Shown: in pieces, positions 44,412 through 53,169 of the stretch
Numbering within the stretch: the first letter of the stretch is position 1
Layout: the number at the start of each line of letters is the position of its first letter
DNA from: Candidatus Avimonas faecium
GTDB taxonomy: Bacteria; Bacillota; Clostridia; Oscillospirales; Acutalibacteraceae
Assembly: GCA_904419005.1 (NCBI GenBank)
Contig: CAJFQI010000010.1
Coordinates: forward strand, 1-56,861
DNA: 56,861 bases
Direction of reading: 5' to 3'
Program-made: the position numbers and the translations under genes
Notes under the pieces: generated by a model
The model's database searches: none
The model's input: the letters and a program-made list of their open reading frames with translations, nothing else
Told to the model about the DNA's origin: nothing

Positions 44412-45712
44412 TGTACGGCCTCCTTCCCCGCAATCAGCGCGGCGATTTCGCCGTCGGTGTAGTACCGGGCGGAGGTATACGTCCGCAGCTTGTTGGAGTT
44501 GGTGATCACCGGCATCCCCTTGCACAGGGGGTTGTTCATGTACATCAGCGGGCAGATATAGGACAGGCGGGCGCCGGTGGCCAGCAGCCGGGGATACTCC
44601 GGCGTCTGCTTGAAAGCCGCGAGCACGTCGGGGGCGGCGGTCAGCACCGTCTTGACCTTGACCTTGGAGGCGCCGGCAGCCTTGAGGGCGCTTTCCAGCC
44701 GGGCCGTCCACTCCTTGAGCTGCCCGATCGACAGGTGGGGGCAGCCGATAAAGCAGAGCTTGGGCTTGGCGTCCGGGTTTTTCCAGATGACGGGGTAGCT
44801 CGCCCGCACCCGTTCCAGCTCCGCGTCGTCAATGACATAGACCTGCGCGTCCTCCCGGATCAGGGAATCGCCCAGCTCGACCGCCTCGGGGGTCAGACCC
44901 TCAATGTGGTACAGGCCGACGGCGCCGTTGCTCGCGCTGGCCGCGCCCATGTCCTTGCAGTAGGCCTTGGCCTCGGCGTCCAGCTCGGTGCCGATAAACG
45001 GGGTCAGCCCGCGGATATAGGGGACGTCCTCCATCACCTTGAGGCCGATGGCCGAGCCGAGCACCTGCGCTTCCGGCTTTTTGGTGGTCTTGACCTCAAC
45101 CACCCACTTGGCTTTCCGTCCCTCGTCGGTGGTCAGGTCAAAATTCGGCACCTTGCCCAGGATGGCGCCGAAGATGTCGATAAACGCGGAATTGCGGTTG
45201 CACCGCGCCCCCAGCACCGAGTTGGCGTACACCACGGCGGAGGATTCCGACCAGCTCAGGACGTCCCCCTTCTTCGGGGTATTGCCCACCTCGTCCATAT
45301 AGCAGGTGCAGGTAAAGGCGTTGCTGTCCTTAAGCCCCAGCTTCCGGAGCTGCTCCTCGTACGGCGCCTGCTTGGAGTACATCACGTTGAACGCGATCTT
45401 CTGCAGCAGGCTGCAGGGGACGTTTTCGTAATCCAGCGGCCGGGGGTCCGCCGTAAAGGGCTGCTGTGCTTTGACGCCGGCGTTGATCAGCTCGTCCATC
45501 AGCTCAAAGGTCGCGCTCATCACCGAAATGCCGAAGGAGGTCACCAGGTGCCCGGGGCCCGAGACCGGGATGAATTTGTCCGCGCCGAAGGTATCGCCGT
45601 ACATGGCCAGGGTTTTGAGCACCTTGGCCATAACCTCGCCCTGGCTGCCGTTTAGGATCGCCTGCTCCTCCGGCGTCAGGGACATGGCGGGGGTATAGCT
45701 GCTTTCGCTCAT
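44408..45712 (-). CDS. Aconitase X catalytic (large) subunit, DUF521
   Basis: 434 residues, the AcnX large-subunit length. Conserved blocks: MSLTPEEQAILNGSQGEVMAKVLKTLAMYGD, ISVMSATFELMDELINAGVKAQQPFTADPRP, CTCYMDEVGNTPKKGD, WSESSAVVYANSVLGARCNRNSAFIDIF, FIGCPHLS. The Cys-rich and WSESSA/NSVLGAR blocks are the expected Fe-S and substrate sites. It acts with the small subunit downstream as a dehydratase. It follows the flavin oxidoreductase gene by 35 bases, so dehydration and an oxidation or reduction step are probably linked. Confidence 0.9.
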   Translation of the reverse strand: MSESSYTPAMSLTPEEQAILNGSQGEVMAKVLKTLAMYGDTFGADKFIPVSGPGHLVTSFGISVMSATFELMDELINAGVKAQQPFTADPRPLDYENVPCSLLQKIAFNVMYSKQAPYEEQLRKLGLKDSNAFTCTCYMDEVGNTPKKGDVLSWSESSAVVYANSVLGARCNRNSAFIDIFGAILGKVPNFDLTTDEGRKAKWVVEVKTTKKPEAQVLGSAIGLKVMEDVPYIRGLTPFIGTELDAEAKAYCKDMGAASASNGAVGLYHIEGLTPEAVELGDSLIREDAQVYVIDDAELERVRASYPVIWKNPDAKPKLCFIGCPHLSIGQLKEWTARLESALKAAGASKVKVKTVLTAAPDVLAAFKQTPEYPRLLATGARLSYICPLMYMNNPLCKGMPVITNSNKLRTYTSARYYTDGEIAALIAGKEAVQ

Positions 45713-45747
45713 TGTCCGCTTCTCCTTTTCGCTAAATTACGCGCCGC

Positions 45748-47820
45748 CTACAGGCTGAGCGCCAGGGCATAGGCCGAGCGCACCGCTTCATGCACCTTGC
45801 CGACATGGAAGCTGTCGCCGATGTTGTACACCCGGTCGGCAATGTGCAGGCGCTGCGCCTCAAAGAAGGCCGCCTCGTCCGCCTTCCCGCCGGCCGCGAT
45901 TACCACCAGGTCGGCCGGGAGGGTTTCCTCCCGCTCCTCCACCTTGAGCTTGGGGGCCAGGGGGTTTTCCACGTTTTCGGGAAGGATCGGGTGCCAGGTA
46001 ACCGTCGGGTCGGGGACGGTGGGGGACACGTTGCGCATCACCTTGACCCCGCCCTTTTCAAAGCCGGTCACCCGGGTGCAGTTGAGCAGCTTGACCCCGG
46101 CGGCGGCCAGATAATGGATCAGGTAGCCGCGGTTGGCGGTGCAGACCTTGTTCATGATATAGGGGGTCATCTCCACCACCGTGACCTCGCGGTTATGCTC
46201 GTATGTGAGCCAGTGGGCGGTTTCGCAGCCGACCACGCCGGCGCCGACCACAACGATGCGTTTGGCATCGCCCAGGAGCTCCGGCCTGACCAGCAGCTCG
46301 GTGGCCTGCACAATCGGCGCCTGGCCCGCGCCGGGCAGGGCGAGCTCCGTGTCCGCCGAGCCAATGGCAAACGCCACCGCGTCGTAGCCTTCCCGTTTGA
46401 GCGCCTCGGCATCGACGGCAGTATTCAGATGGCAGACCAGGCCGCAGTCCCGCGCCGCCTTGTCCACCTCGTTTTCCAGCCAGAGGCGGTAATTCTCCAC
46501 CTCGTACTTGATCTTGGGCGCCCCGCCGGGCACCAGGCGGCCGCCGATCTTCCCGCTTTTTTCATACAGGGTGACGGCGTGGCCCCGCCGGGCGGCGGTG
46601 ACCGCGAGCGTCACGCCGGCCGGGCCGGCGCCCACCACGGCGACCCGCTTAGGGCATACCGCCTTGGGCGGCTCGTCCGGATAGGTATCCTCAAACGCGG
46701 TGCGGGGGTTGACCGCGCACTGGGGATGCCCGCCCTCCACAAACTCGTTGAGGCAGGCCTCCTGGCAGCCGATGCAGGGGCGGATATCCTCCACCCGCCC
46801 GGCGTAGGCCTTGTTCGGCCACTGGGGGTCGGCCAGGAGCGGCCGGCCCAGCATCACCATGTCGCACATCCCGTCCCGCAGGGCGGATTCCGCCAGGTCG
46901 GGGTTGCCGAGCTTGCCGACCGCGACCACCGGTACCTCCTGCCCCGCGTTGGTCTTGATCGAATTTTCCCGGAAATACTCCCGCGCCGTCCGGGCCACAT
47001 CGAGGAAGCAGCCGGGAGGCATTGCTCCCGGCGGATGGGGGAGCCACCAGTTGTCGTAGCAGCCGAGGTCGACGTCAAACAGGTCGACCCCCGCCTGCAC
47101 CAGCGCCTGCATATATTCCAGCGTCATCGCGACCGTACGCCCGTTTTTGAACTTGCGCAGGTCCTTGCTGTCCATCCGCTCGCCGTAGGTCTCGTTGAGC
47201 GCCAGGGACAGGTCGATCCGGTACATGATGGGGAAGCGGTCCCCGACGCGGCGGCGGATCTCCCGCACCATATCCACGCCAAACGCCTGCCAATCGGCGA
47301 AATGCCCCAGCCGGCGGCGGTTGAAGGCCGGGTTGGTCAGCTGCTCAAGCAGATAGCCCTCGTGCCCATGGAGGTAAACGCCGTCAATGTTGGCCGCGCG
47401 GGCGTCGGCGGCCGCCTGGCCGGCGTTTTTGATGATCCGCCGCAGCTTATGCCCCGACAGCGGCAGGCAGGGCACCTGCGCCATGTAAAAATTGGGGTTC
47501 AGCGAGGCCGAGACCGGGAATTTCAGGGAATTGACCAGGCACTGCGGGTTCCCCACCCGCCCCAGGCCGGGGGTAAGCTGGATGAAAAACTTGGCGCCGT
47601 AGGAATGGATGCCGGCGGCCAAATCCCGCCAAGCCGCAAACACGGTGCGGGAACGGTCGATCCGGGGGAAATAGGAAAGCTGGTCGAGCTCAATGATCGA
47701 GTTGTCGATCCCGAAGCTGACCGGGACCAGGCCGGAGGTAATCAGCCCCACGCCGCCCTTGGCCCGCTCAAAGAAATACCGGAGCATCTTGTCGTTGGGC
47801 CGGCCGGTTTCCTCGCACAT
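45748..47820 (-). CDS. Old-yellow-enzyme-type NADH:flavin oxidoreductase with Fe-S cluster and FAD domain (body of a frameshifted gene)
   Basis: About 690 residues of the 2,4-dienoyl-CoA reductase / trimethylamine dehydrogenase type. An FMN barrel (CEETGRPNDKMLRYFFERAKGGVGLI, HGHEGYLLEQLTNPAFNRR), a 4Fe-4S motif (CIGCQEACLNEF then CAVNP) and a C-terminal FAD/NAD(P) domain (VAVVGAGPAGVTLAV, IVVVGAGVVGCETA). The FMN barrel lacks its first strand in this frame. That part is encoded by 47821-47954 in another frame, so one base appears to be missing near 47821. It leads an operon with the aconitase-X subunits. Members reduce enoates or oxidise amines; the substrate is unknown. Confidence 0.88.
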   Translation of the reverse strand: MCEETGRPNDKMLRYFFERAKGGVGLITSGLVPVSFGIDNSIIELDQLSYFPRIDRSRTVFAAWRDLAAGIHSYGAKFFIQLTPGLGRVGNPQCLVNSLKFPVSASLNPNFYMAQVPCLPLSGHKLRRIIKNAGQAAADARAANIDGVYLHGHEGYLLEQLTNPAFNRRRLGHFADWQAFGVDMVREIRRRVGDRFPIMYRIDLSLALNETYGERMDSKDLRKFKNGRTVAMTLEYMQALVQAGVDLFDVDLGCYDNWWLPHPPGAMPPGCFLDVARTAREYFRENSIKTNAGQEVPVVAVGKLGNPDLAESALRDGMCDMVMLGRPLLADPQWPNKAYAGRVEDIRPCIGCQEACLNEFVEGGHPQCAVNPRTAFEDTYPDEPPKAVCPKRVAVVGAGPAGVTLAVTAARRGHAVTLYEKSGKIGGRLVPGGAPKIKYEVENYRLWLENEVDKAARDCGLVCHLNTAVDAEALKREGYDAVAFAIGSADTELALPGAGQAPIVQATELLVRPELLGDAKRIVVVGAGVVGCETAHWLTYEHNREVTVVEMTPYIMNKVCTANRGYLIHYLAAAGVKLLNCTRVTGFEKGGVKVMRNVSPTVPDPTVTWHPILPENVENPLAPKLKVEEREETLPADLVVIAAGGKADEAAFFEAQRLHIADRVYNIGDSFHVGKVHEAVRSAYALALSL

Positions 47821-47954
47821 GCGGAGAACATGGCCGTGTAGGGGTACAGGTCTTTGGTCATCTTCCCCCTTTTCAGGGTGCGGTCGTCCTCAAACCAGCG
47901 GGCGTAGCCGTCCACCCACTGCTGGACCTTGGGGTCGGTCTGCAAAGTCGCCAT
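47821..47954 (-). pseudogene. N-terminal 44 residues of the same oxidoreductase, out of frame
   Basis: ATG 47954 (GGAAAGG upstream) opens MATLQTDPKVQQWVDGY and reaches DLYPYTAMFS, the first FMN-barrel strand. The frame then reads ACARKPAG, nonsense for the family. Inserting one base between TCCGC and ATG restores FSAMCEETGRP, the expected continuation. No slippery sequence or stem-loop of a programmed frameshift is evident, so a sequencing error or a real one-base deletion is more likely. A minus-strand TATAAT lies at 48134-48139; the rest of 47955-48382 holds no gene. Confidence 0.75.
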
Positions 47955-48382
47955 GCCATACATCATCCTTTCCGTACAAAATTCCATGGACGCCAAAGGA
48001 CCGGACGCCGGCTTTGCCCCGCCGGGGTATTCCGGACGCCGCCGCGCCTTCCGCGGGGCCGGACCGCGGCGGGGCGCGCTGGGCCAGCGCCAAAACGGGC
48101 CTCCCGGTCCCGGCGGCCCATGGCATTGTATGTATTATACCGTATCCTCCGGCGAAAAGGAAGCCTTTCCCCGCCGCCTCCCCCGCGGCAAAACGCGCCC
48201 GGGCAAAAACTCGGAGGGTCGTTGCCGGCCCTCCCGGCATATCCTGGAATAAGGCGGAGACGGCCGCCCCAACGGCTAGCGCTCCGCCAGCAGGGCCGGC
48301 AGGCGGCAGAGCGCCCGCTTTCCAGAATAAGGCGAAGCGCGCCTTAAATTATAGTTTATTTCTTGCTTAATTATACAAAAAG

Positions 48383-49165
48383 TTAATCCGCATATCCCGC
48401 AAGCCCCCGCACTGAAACCTCCCCGGCGTAGACGGCGATCGGGCCGCCGGCGGTATCAACCATCAGGCAGCCGTCGTCGGCAATGCCGGAGGCCGTCCCT
48501 TCGGCCTGCACGGCGCCGTCCGGGCCGAGCACCCTCACCGCCCGGCCGATAGTCACGCAGCGGGCCACATACTCCTCCCGGAGGGCGGCGAAGCCCTCCC
48601 GGTTCAGGGTGAGCCAGAGCGGCTCCAGCTCGTTCAGGAAAGCGGCGGCGGTCTCCTCCAGCGTCAGCCGTTTTCCCGTCAGCATCTCCACCGAAGCCGC
48701 CTGGGGCAGCCCGGCTTCCCGCAGCTCCCGCTCGGTCTGCCCCAGGTTGAAGCCGATGCCTGCCACGGCAAACCCCTTCGCGTCGGGCCAGCAAACCTCG
48801 CAGAGGATGCCGCAGATTTTCTTTGCCCTGCATACAATGTCGTTGGGCCACTTGATGCCGAAGCCGGGCCCGGCCAGGCCCTCCAGCGCCCTTGCCGCCG
48901 CCAGGCCGCACAGCAGCGCCAGAAGGGCGCTGTGCGCCGCCGGCTTGAGGAGCACGGACAGGGCGAGGGCCTCCCCGTCCGGCGCCGTCCAGCTCCGCCC
49001 GAGGCGGCCGCGGCCCGCCGTCTGACAGCCGGTATAACAGACCGTGCCGTGAGGGAGCTCGCCGCCCCGCTGCTTGAGATACCGGTTGGTGGAATCCACC
49101 TCCGGCAGATACAGGACGGTACGGCCCAGCTCCCGCGCGGTCAGGCCGCGCAGCGCCCCGCTCAT
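48383..49165 (-). CDS. birA: Biotin-[acetyl-CoA-carboxylase] ligase, without regulatory domain
   Basis: 260 residues. Catalytic motifs: VDSTNRYLK, the biotin-binding GRGRLGRSW loop, LALSVLLKP, IKWPNDI with the catalytic Lys-Trp-Pro-Asn-Asp, and a C-terminal SH3-like domain (IADDGCLMVDTAGG). There is no N-terminal helix-turn-helix, so this is a monofunctional (group I) BirA that does not repress biotin synthesis. It attaches biotin to carboxylase or decarboxylase carrier proteins. Its ATG overlaps the TGA of the upstream phosphodiesterase gene by four bases. Confidence 0.93.
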   Translation of the reverse strand: MSGALRGLTARELGRTVLYLPEVDSTNRYLKQRGGELPHGTVCYTGCQTAGRGRLGRSWTAPDGEALALSVLLKPAAHSALLALLCGLAAARALEGLAGPGFGIKWPNDIVCRAKKICGILCEVCWPDAKGFAVAGIGFNLGQTERELREAGLPQAASVEMLTGKRLTLEETAAAFLNELEPLWLTLNREGFAALREEYVARCVTIGRAVRVLGPDGAVQAEGTASGIADDGCLMVDTAGGPIAVYAGEVSVRGLAGYAD

Positions 49166-49641
49166 GAGCGCAGGGTCACGGTGTGCGGCACAATCCCCGC
49201 CTCCGTGATGTCAAGCAGCCCATACGTCGGCCGGCCGTAGGAAAGGCTGCCGGGGTTCAGGATGTACAGCCCGTCGTCGTAATCGACCAGGGGCTCGTGC
49301 GTATGGCCGAAAAGCAGGACGTCCGCCCGGCGTTCCCGCGCCGCGCAGGACACCCGGTACAGCCCCATTTTTACCCCGTACTGGTGCCCGTGGGTAAAAA
49401 AGATCCGTTTCCCGGCCACGATTTCCAGCCCGGTTTCCGCCAGCTGCCCAAAGCGGCCCCAGTCGTTATTGCCCCGTACCAGGTGGAACTCCCGGTCCGG
49501 GCAGCGGGACGCTGCCTCCTCCGCCTCCCGCGCGCCGTCCCCCAGGTGGAATACCACCCGGGCCGACGGCTGCTCCTCAAGCGCCTGCCAAAGCGCCCAT
49601 TCGTTGCCGTGGGTATCCGAAACCACCAAAACCCTTGTCAT
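49162..49641 (-). CDS. Metallophosphoesterase, YfcE/MJ0936 type
   Basis: 159 residues. The metallophosphoesterase ligands are all visible: SDTHGN, HLGDG, VRGNND, FTHGH and FGHTHEP (order conserved). Members hydrolyse phosphodiesters of small molecules; the natural substrate is unknown. GGAAAGGACGATCGGTGC precedes the ATG at 49641. It is the first gene of a two-gene operon with birA and starts from the promoter at 49831-49859. Confidence 0.92.
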   Translation of the reverse strand: MTRVLVVSDTHGNEWALWQALEEQPSARVVFHLGDGAREAEEAASRCPDREFHLVRGNNDWGRFGQLAETGLEIVAGKRIFFTHGHQYGVKMGLYRVSCAARERRADVLLFGHTHEPLVDYDDGLYILNPGSLSYGRPTYGLLDITEAGIVPHTVTLRS

Positions 49642-49803
49642 GCACCGATCGTCCTTTCCCTGCCGCCGGCCGCGCCCCTTCGGCTTTTTCTGCCGGCGGC
49701 GCCTCATATTCGTCCGCCCCGGCACATAAAAATTACCATAGCGGCATCCGGCGCGGCATAGGAGGACGCCGCAGCCCGGCGGCTGTCCCCGTCTCCTTTG
49801 CCG

Positions 49804-49832
49804 TTGATTCCCAGCGGCGTTTCTGCTGTTAT
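49804..49832 (+). promoter_or_regulatory. Possible promoter of the small-protein cassette
   Basis: TTGATT, 17 bases, TGTTAT; it would start transcription about 80 bases before the ATG at 49919. Confidence 0.35.
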
Positions 49833-49859
49833 TGTACCACAGTGCCCCTGCCTCTGCAA
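49831..49859 (-). promoter_or_regulatory. Promoter of the phosphodiesterase-birA operon
   Basis: Minus strand TTGCAG, 17 bases, TACAAT. Confidence 0.78.
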
Positions 49860-49918
49860 ACACCGGCCCCTCCGGCGGGGCCGGATCCCTGACATTGCGT
49901 AGAAAGGTTGCGTTTTTT

Positions 49919-50197
49919 ATGAGCGATGCGATGAATCCCCTGACGCCCGACCAGCTGAACGCCCTGCTCCAGTTCGCGAGCAAGCGCCTGGGGACCACCC
50001 CCGAGCAGCTGGCCAAAACCGTCCAAACGGGAGGCCCCGGTTCGATCGCCTCCAAGCTCCCGCCCGAGAAGGCCGCCCAGTTCTCGTCGCTTGCCGGCGA
50101 CCAGGCCAAGATGCAGGAGCTGCTGAGCTCCCCCCAGGTCCAAAAGCGGATTGAGCAGCTGATGCGGCAAAGCGGGGAAAAGGGCCCCAAAAAATAA
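49919..50197 (+). CDS. Small conserved protein of unknown function (cassette gene 1)
   Basis: 92 residues, soluble and all-helical in appearance: LTPDQLNALLQFASKRLGTT, a Gly/Pro turn, then LPPEKAAQFSSLAGDQAKMQELLSS and a basic tail ending GEKGPKK. AAAGG lies about 13 bases before the ATG at 49919, a weak site. It is followed after 45 bases by gene 2 and then gene 3, all on one strand. The pattern recalls small helical proteins seen as neighbours in Oscillospiraceae, but I know of no described function. Confidence 0.75.
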   Translation: MSDAMNPLTPDQLNALLQFASKRLGTTPEQLAKTVQTGGPGSIASKLPPEKAAQFSSLAGDQAKMQELLSSPQVQKRIEQLMRQSGEKGPKK

Positions 50198-50242
50198 GGG
50201 CCGATGCTCGCGGCGGCATACCCCGTGAAAGGCGGTGAACCG

Positions 50243-50662
50243 ATGGATGACCTGGCAAAAAAACTCAACGACCTGCTGAATTCCCCCGATGGGATGCAGA
50301 AGCTGCAGCAGGCGGCCGCCTCCCTGGGGGCGATGATGGGGGAGCCCGGCGATACCGGCGGGACGGAGGAGGCCGCCCCCTCCGTCCCGCCGCCCGAGCC
50401 AGCTCCTCCGGCCGCTCCTGCCGACGCCGACGGGCCGGCGATCCCGGGGGATATGGCCTCCCTGGCCCGCCTGCTGCCGCTGCTGTCCGATATGAAAAGC
50501 GACGATGAAAACACCACGCTCCTCAAGGCGCTGCGCCCTTACCTACAGGATGAACGGCAGCACCGGCTGGATGAGACCATCCAGATTATGCACATACTGA
50601 AAATCCTCCCCCTGCTGGGCGGCGGTTTGCCCGGCAGGGGGAAGGGGCCGCCTGCGGGATAG
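50243..50662 (+). CDS. Small conserved protein of unknown function (cassette gene 2)
   Basis: 139 residues: an N-terminal helix (DDLAKKLNDLLNSPDGMQKL) followed by ASLGAMMG, a Pro/Ala/Glu-rich linker (about 34-70), then a helical C-terminal domain (LARLLPLLSDMKSDDENTTLL, ALRPYLQDERQHRLDETIQI, MHILKILPLLGG). The shape strongly resembles a widespread but uncharacterised Firmicute family. No signal peptide or membrane segment. AAAGGCGGTG precedes the ATG at 50243. Confidence 0.8.
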   Translation: MDDLAKKLNDLLNSPDGMQKLQQAAASLGAMMGEPGDTGGTEEAAPSVPPPEPAPPAAPADADGPAIPGDMASLARLLPLLSDMKSDDENTTLLKALRPYLQDERQHRLDETIQIMHILKILPLLGGGLPGRGKGPPAG

Positions 50663-50711
50663 CCCCGCGGCCTTGCCCCGGTTTATTCCGCGACGGAAAG
50701 GAGGGTCCTCC

Positions 50712-51008
50712 ATGGATGACAACATGCTGCGGATGCAGCAGGAGGCGGCGGAACGGGTCCGCCAAATGCAGGAACGCGCGCGGCGGTTTGTGAAGGAGGA
50801 GCCGCCGGCGCCCATGGACATCCCCTGCCCGCCGGAGCCTTCCCCAAAGGGAAAAGAGGAATTGTCGCCCCCGCCGCGGCGCGGTTCCCTTTTGGCCAAT
50901 TTCGGCAAGGACCGGGAGCAGCTGTTCCTGCTGATGCTCGCCGTCCTGCTGGTCAAAAACGACGCGCCGATCGAGCTGGTGCTGGCGCTGCTGTATCTCG
51001 CGATGTAG
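50712..51008 (+). CDS. Small protein with a hydrophobic C-terminal tail (cassette gene 3)
   Basis: 98 residues. A helical, charged N-terminus (LRMQQEAAERVRQMQERARR), a Pro-rich middle with PCPPEPSP, and a strongly hydrophobic end (QLFLLMLAVLLVKNDAPIEL, then VLALLYLAM) that could form a helical hairpin in or on a membrane. GAAAGGAGGG gives a strong ribosome site. The tail pattern is seen in many small Clostridial proteins of unknown role. It may anchor the cassette's soluble partners (genes 1 and 2) at the membrane; this is inference. Confidence 0.8.
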   Translation: MDDNMLRMQQEAAERVRQMQERARRFVKEEPPAPMDIPCPPEPSPKGKEELSPPPRRGSLLANFGKDREQLFLLMLAVLLVKNDAPIELVLALLYLAM

Positions 51009-51018
51009 CTGTCTTCAA

Positions 51019-51049
51019 GGAAGGCCCCCGCCTAAGGCGGGGGCCTTCC
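51019..51049 (+). terminator. Terminator-like palindrome after the small-protein cassette
   Basis: GGAAGGCCCCCGCC and GGCGGGGGCCTTCC with a two- to three-base loop; no clear T-run follows. Confidence 0.65.
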
Positions 51050-51310
51050 TCAAGCCGGGGCAAAGAGGGAGCAGGGGGAGCCCGGAAAGGAATGCGCCGA
51101 ACCCCGCGGCAGCCGCCAATCCGGCTCTGAGGCTGCGTCCAGCCACGGGGAAGCGCGGGCCCGGATTCCCTGGCTGGCCGGAATCGGGCCAAAGCGGGCG
51201 GTTGCCTTTTTGAAATCCCATGGTAAAATGAACTTAGGCTATATGGGAAGCATACATACCATGCGTTACAAAGAAGCGCCGGAAAAACAAAGTTATCAGA
51301 GGAAAGGAAT

Positions 51311-51832
51311 ATGGATATTCTGCTCCGTTGCGGAAACATTGCCGTGCGCAGGATGAACCGCGGGGATATTCCCTTCGTTTGTAAGGCGGACGGCGACGAG
51401 AGCGAAAAGAACAAGGTCTATTTGAGCAACCAGCTGGCAAACCAGGAAAAGCAGGAATGCTGCGCCTTGTTAGCCTTATATGAGGGTGAAATCGCCGGAT
51501 ATGTGTTTTTGTATTATCGCTGCAAATGGGGCGGACTCGGCAACAGCAATATTCCGGGAATTGTGGATTTGATTGTGTTTGAAAAATATAGGAAAAAAGG
51601 GGTCGCCACCGCGTTATTGGATACGGCGGAAAGGATCGCGAAGGAATACGGCAGCAAGGTGTACTTGGATGTTTGCTTAGGCAGTAAATGGGGGCCGGCT
51701 CAGCGCCTCTATGCCAAAAGGGGATACATCCCCGATGGAAAAGGCGTGTATTACAATGGGACGGTCTGCGAAGCCAACGCCGCCTGCAGAAACGATGAGG
51801 AATTAACGCTATGCCTGATAAAAGAAATATAG
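51311..51832 (+). CDS. GNAT-family N-acetyltransferase
   Basis: 173 residues with the GNAT core: IAVRRMNRGDIPFVCKAD at the start, EIAGYVFLYY, IVDLIVFEKYRKKGVATALLDTAERIA (acetyl-CoA loop motif Q/RxxGxA as RKKGVA) and LDVCLGSKWGPAQRLYAKRGYIPDG. It transfers an acetyl group from acetyl-CoA to an unknown amine. GAGGAAAGGAAT precedes the ATG. It is AT-richer than the chromosome average, as are the genes after it. Confidence 0.9.
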   Translation: MDILLRCGNIAVRRMNRGDIPFVCKADGDESEKNKVYLSNQLANQEKQECCALLALYEGEIAGYVFLYYRCKWGGLGNSNIPGIVDLIVFEKYRKKGVATALLDTAERIAKEYGSKVYLDVCLGSKWGPAQRLYAKRGYIPDGKGVYYNGTVCEANAACRNDEELTLCLIKEI

Positions 51833-51868
51833 GCAAAGCCCTTCCCGCCGAACGGGAGGGGCTTTGCC
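51832..51868 (+). terminator. Hairpin after the GNAT gene
   Basis: GGCAAAGCCCTTCCC pairs with GGGAGGGGCTTTGCC around GCCGAAC, starting directly after the stop. No T-run. Confidence 0.55.
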
Positions 51869-51978
51869 ATACCGCTCGGCTTTCACCAGCCGTCTGAAAA
51901 AGCAGATGGCGGGCCCATGAGGGCCGCGGCGCTCGCACGGCTATGCCGTTTCCGCTGCCGGCTGGCAAATCAAACCGT

Positions 51979-53169
51979 TTATCCGGCGAAGCCGATTTTT
52001 CTCTGCGCAGGCCAAGGGCAATCCCGCCATTGCCCGCCGTCTTGCTCTGCTTTCCCAGCCAGCAGGTCTGTGGCGGCGTCTGCAATATAGCCCAGGTAAC
52101 TTCCAGCGGCGCTGTCGCCGCAGAGCAGTTTCCACATAAGGCCGCCGAAAAGATAAGACTGAGCAAATTCACGCCAGCTGTGTAATTCCTTCACAACCCT
52201 TTGTGAGAGGTCCCAAAGAATGCCAACAGCCTCGCTTTCCGTAAGCCAGCCTAAATAGCAGCCCCAACGGGTCAGCATCGCCGCCCGGCCAATATCCCAC
52301 CCGGCCATAAAGCCAGGGGCGTATCGGCTTTTATACCGTTGTGCAAACCTCCATGCCCGCCTGGTAGATTCGCGGTCGTCCTCGTCCATGGTGTCGTCCA
52401 TCCGTTCCTCCGGCGAGGGTGCCTCACTATAAAGCTGATACCGCAGGATATAGCCCTCCTGCGCTAAATAGCGGATCATATCCAGCAGTTCGCTGCGGCC
52501 GTTTATCCCCCAGGAGCGGCGTACAAGGGATACGATTTTCTGCTCCATGACGGGGGTATGCTCCTCCACATCCATACTATCCAGATCGTGGTCGTTCAAG
52601 GTAGATACAATGCCCGACAGCAAAATGCCAAAGCGTTCCCATTTTGGGTCATTTTTTTGGTATGGGACCGGTTCCGGCTCGGGGAGGGCCTCAAGCCGGG
52701 CCATGGCTTCATCCAAGGCAGCATAAAGGTTTTGCTCCCGTTCCAAATCCCATACGGGCTCTTCCTCTTCGTCGGCGTCCTCCGTCTCCAGCATTTCCAG
52801 AGCCGCTGCGAGTATGCCCATGTCTTCTCCAAACAACTGCCCCATCAAATTCTCTGTAGCGGAAGCCTCGGCGGAAGCGGTAGCCTCCGCTACCTTCTCA
52901 TTCACCATTTTTTGTAATAGTTCCTCGTTGGCGGCCATTTGCGCCATGCCATCGGCCCCGAATACCTGGCCAAGGATTTCCACCTGCCGCTCCGTGCCGG
53001 CACGGAGCTGTTCCTCTGCCTCAGCAGCAGACGGCGACGCTTCTGTTTCAGAGCCGGGAACCTTGATGTTATGAACCAGTTCCTCGCTTTTTTCAAAAGT
53101 CTTTTTCATCGCCTCGGCCGCCTTTTCACTGGCTTGCTGCGCCCGTTTCCTCATTTCGTTGATATCCAT
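51979..53169 (-). CDS. DUF1266 domain protein
   Basis: 396 residues. Residues 1-150 are acidic and helical with low complexity (EEEEPVWDLERE). The DUF1266 domain covers about 200-375: RRSWGINGRSELLDMIRYL, GWDIGRAAMLTRWGCYLGWL, and LHSWREFAQSYLFGGLMWKL match its pattern of a helical fold with conserved Trp, Arg and Asp. E. coli relatives (YbeU, YbeR) have no known function. No signal peptide. It is the last gene of the operon from 54801; its ATG overlaps the preceding stop (TAATG). Confidence 0.85.
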   Translation of the reverse strand: MDINEMRKRAQQASEKAAEAMKKTFEKSEELVHNIKVPGSETEASPSAAEAEEQLRAGTERQVEILGQVFGADGMAQMAANEELLQKMVNEKVAEATASAEASATENLMGQLFGEDMGILAAALEMLETEDADEEEEPVWDLEREQNLYAALDEAMARLEALPEPEPVPYQKNDPKWERFGILLSGIVSTLNDHDLDSMDVEEHTPVMEQKIVSLVRRSWGINGRSELLDMIRYLAQEGYILRYQLYSEAPSPEERMDDTMDEDDRESTRRAWRFAQRYKSRYAPGFMAGWDIGRAAMLTRWGCYLGWLTESEAVGILWDLSQRVVKELHSWREFAQSYLFGGLMWKLLCGDSAAGSYLGYIADAATDLLAGKAEQDGGQWRDCPWPAQRKIGFAG

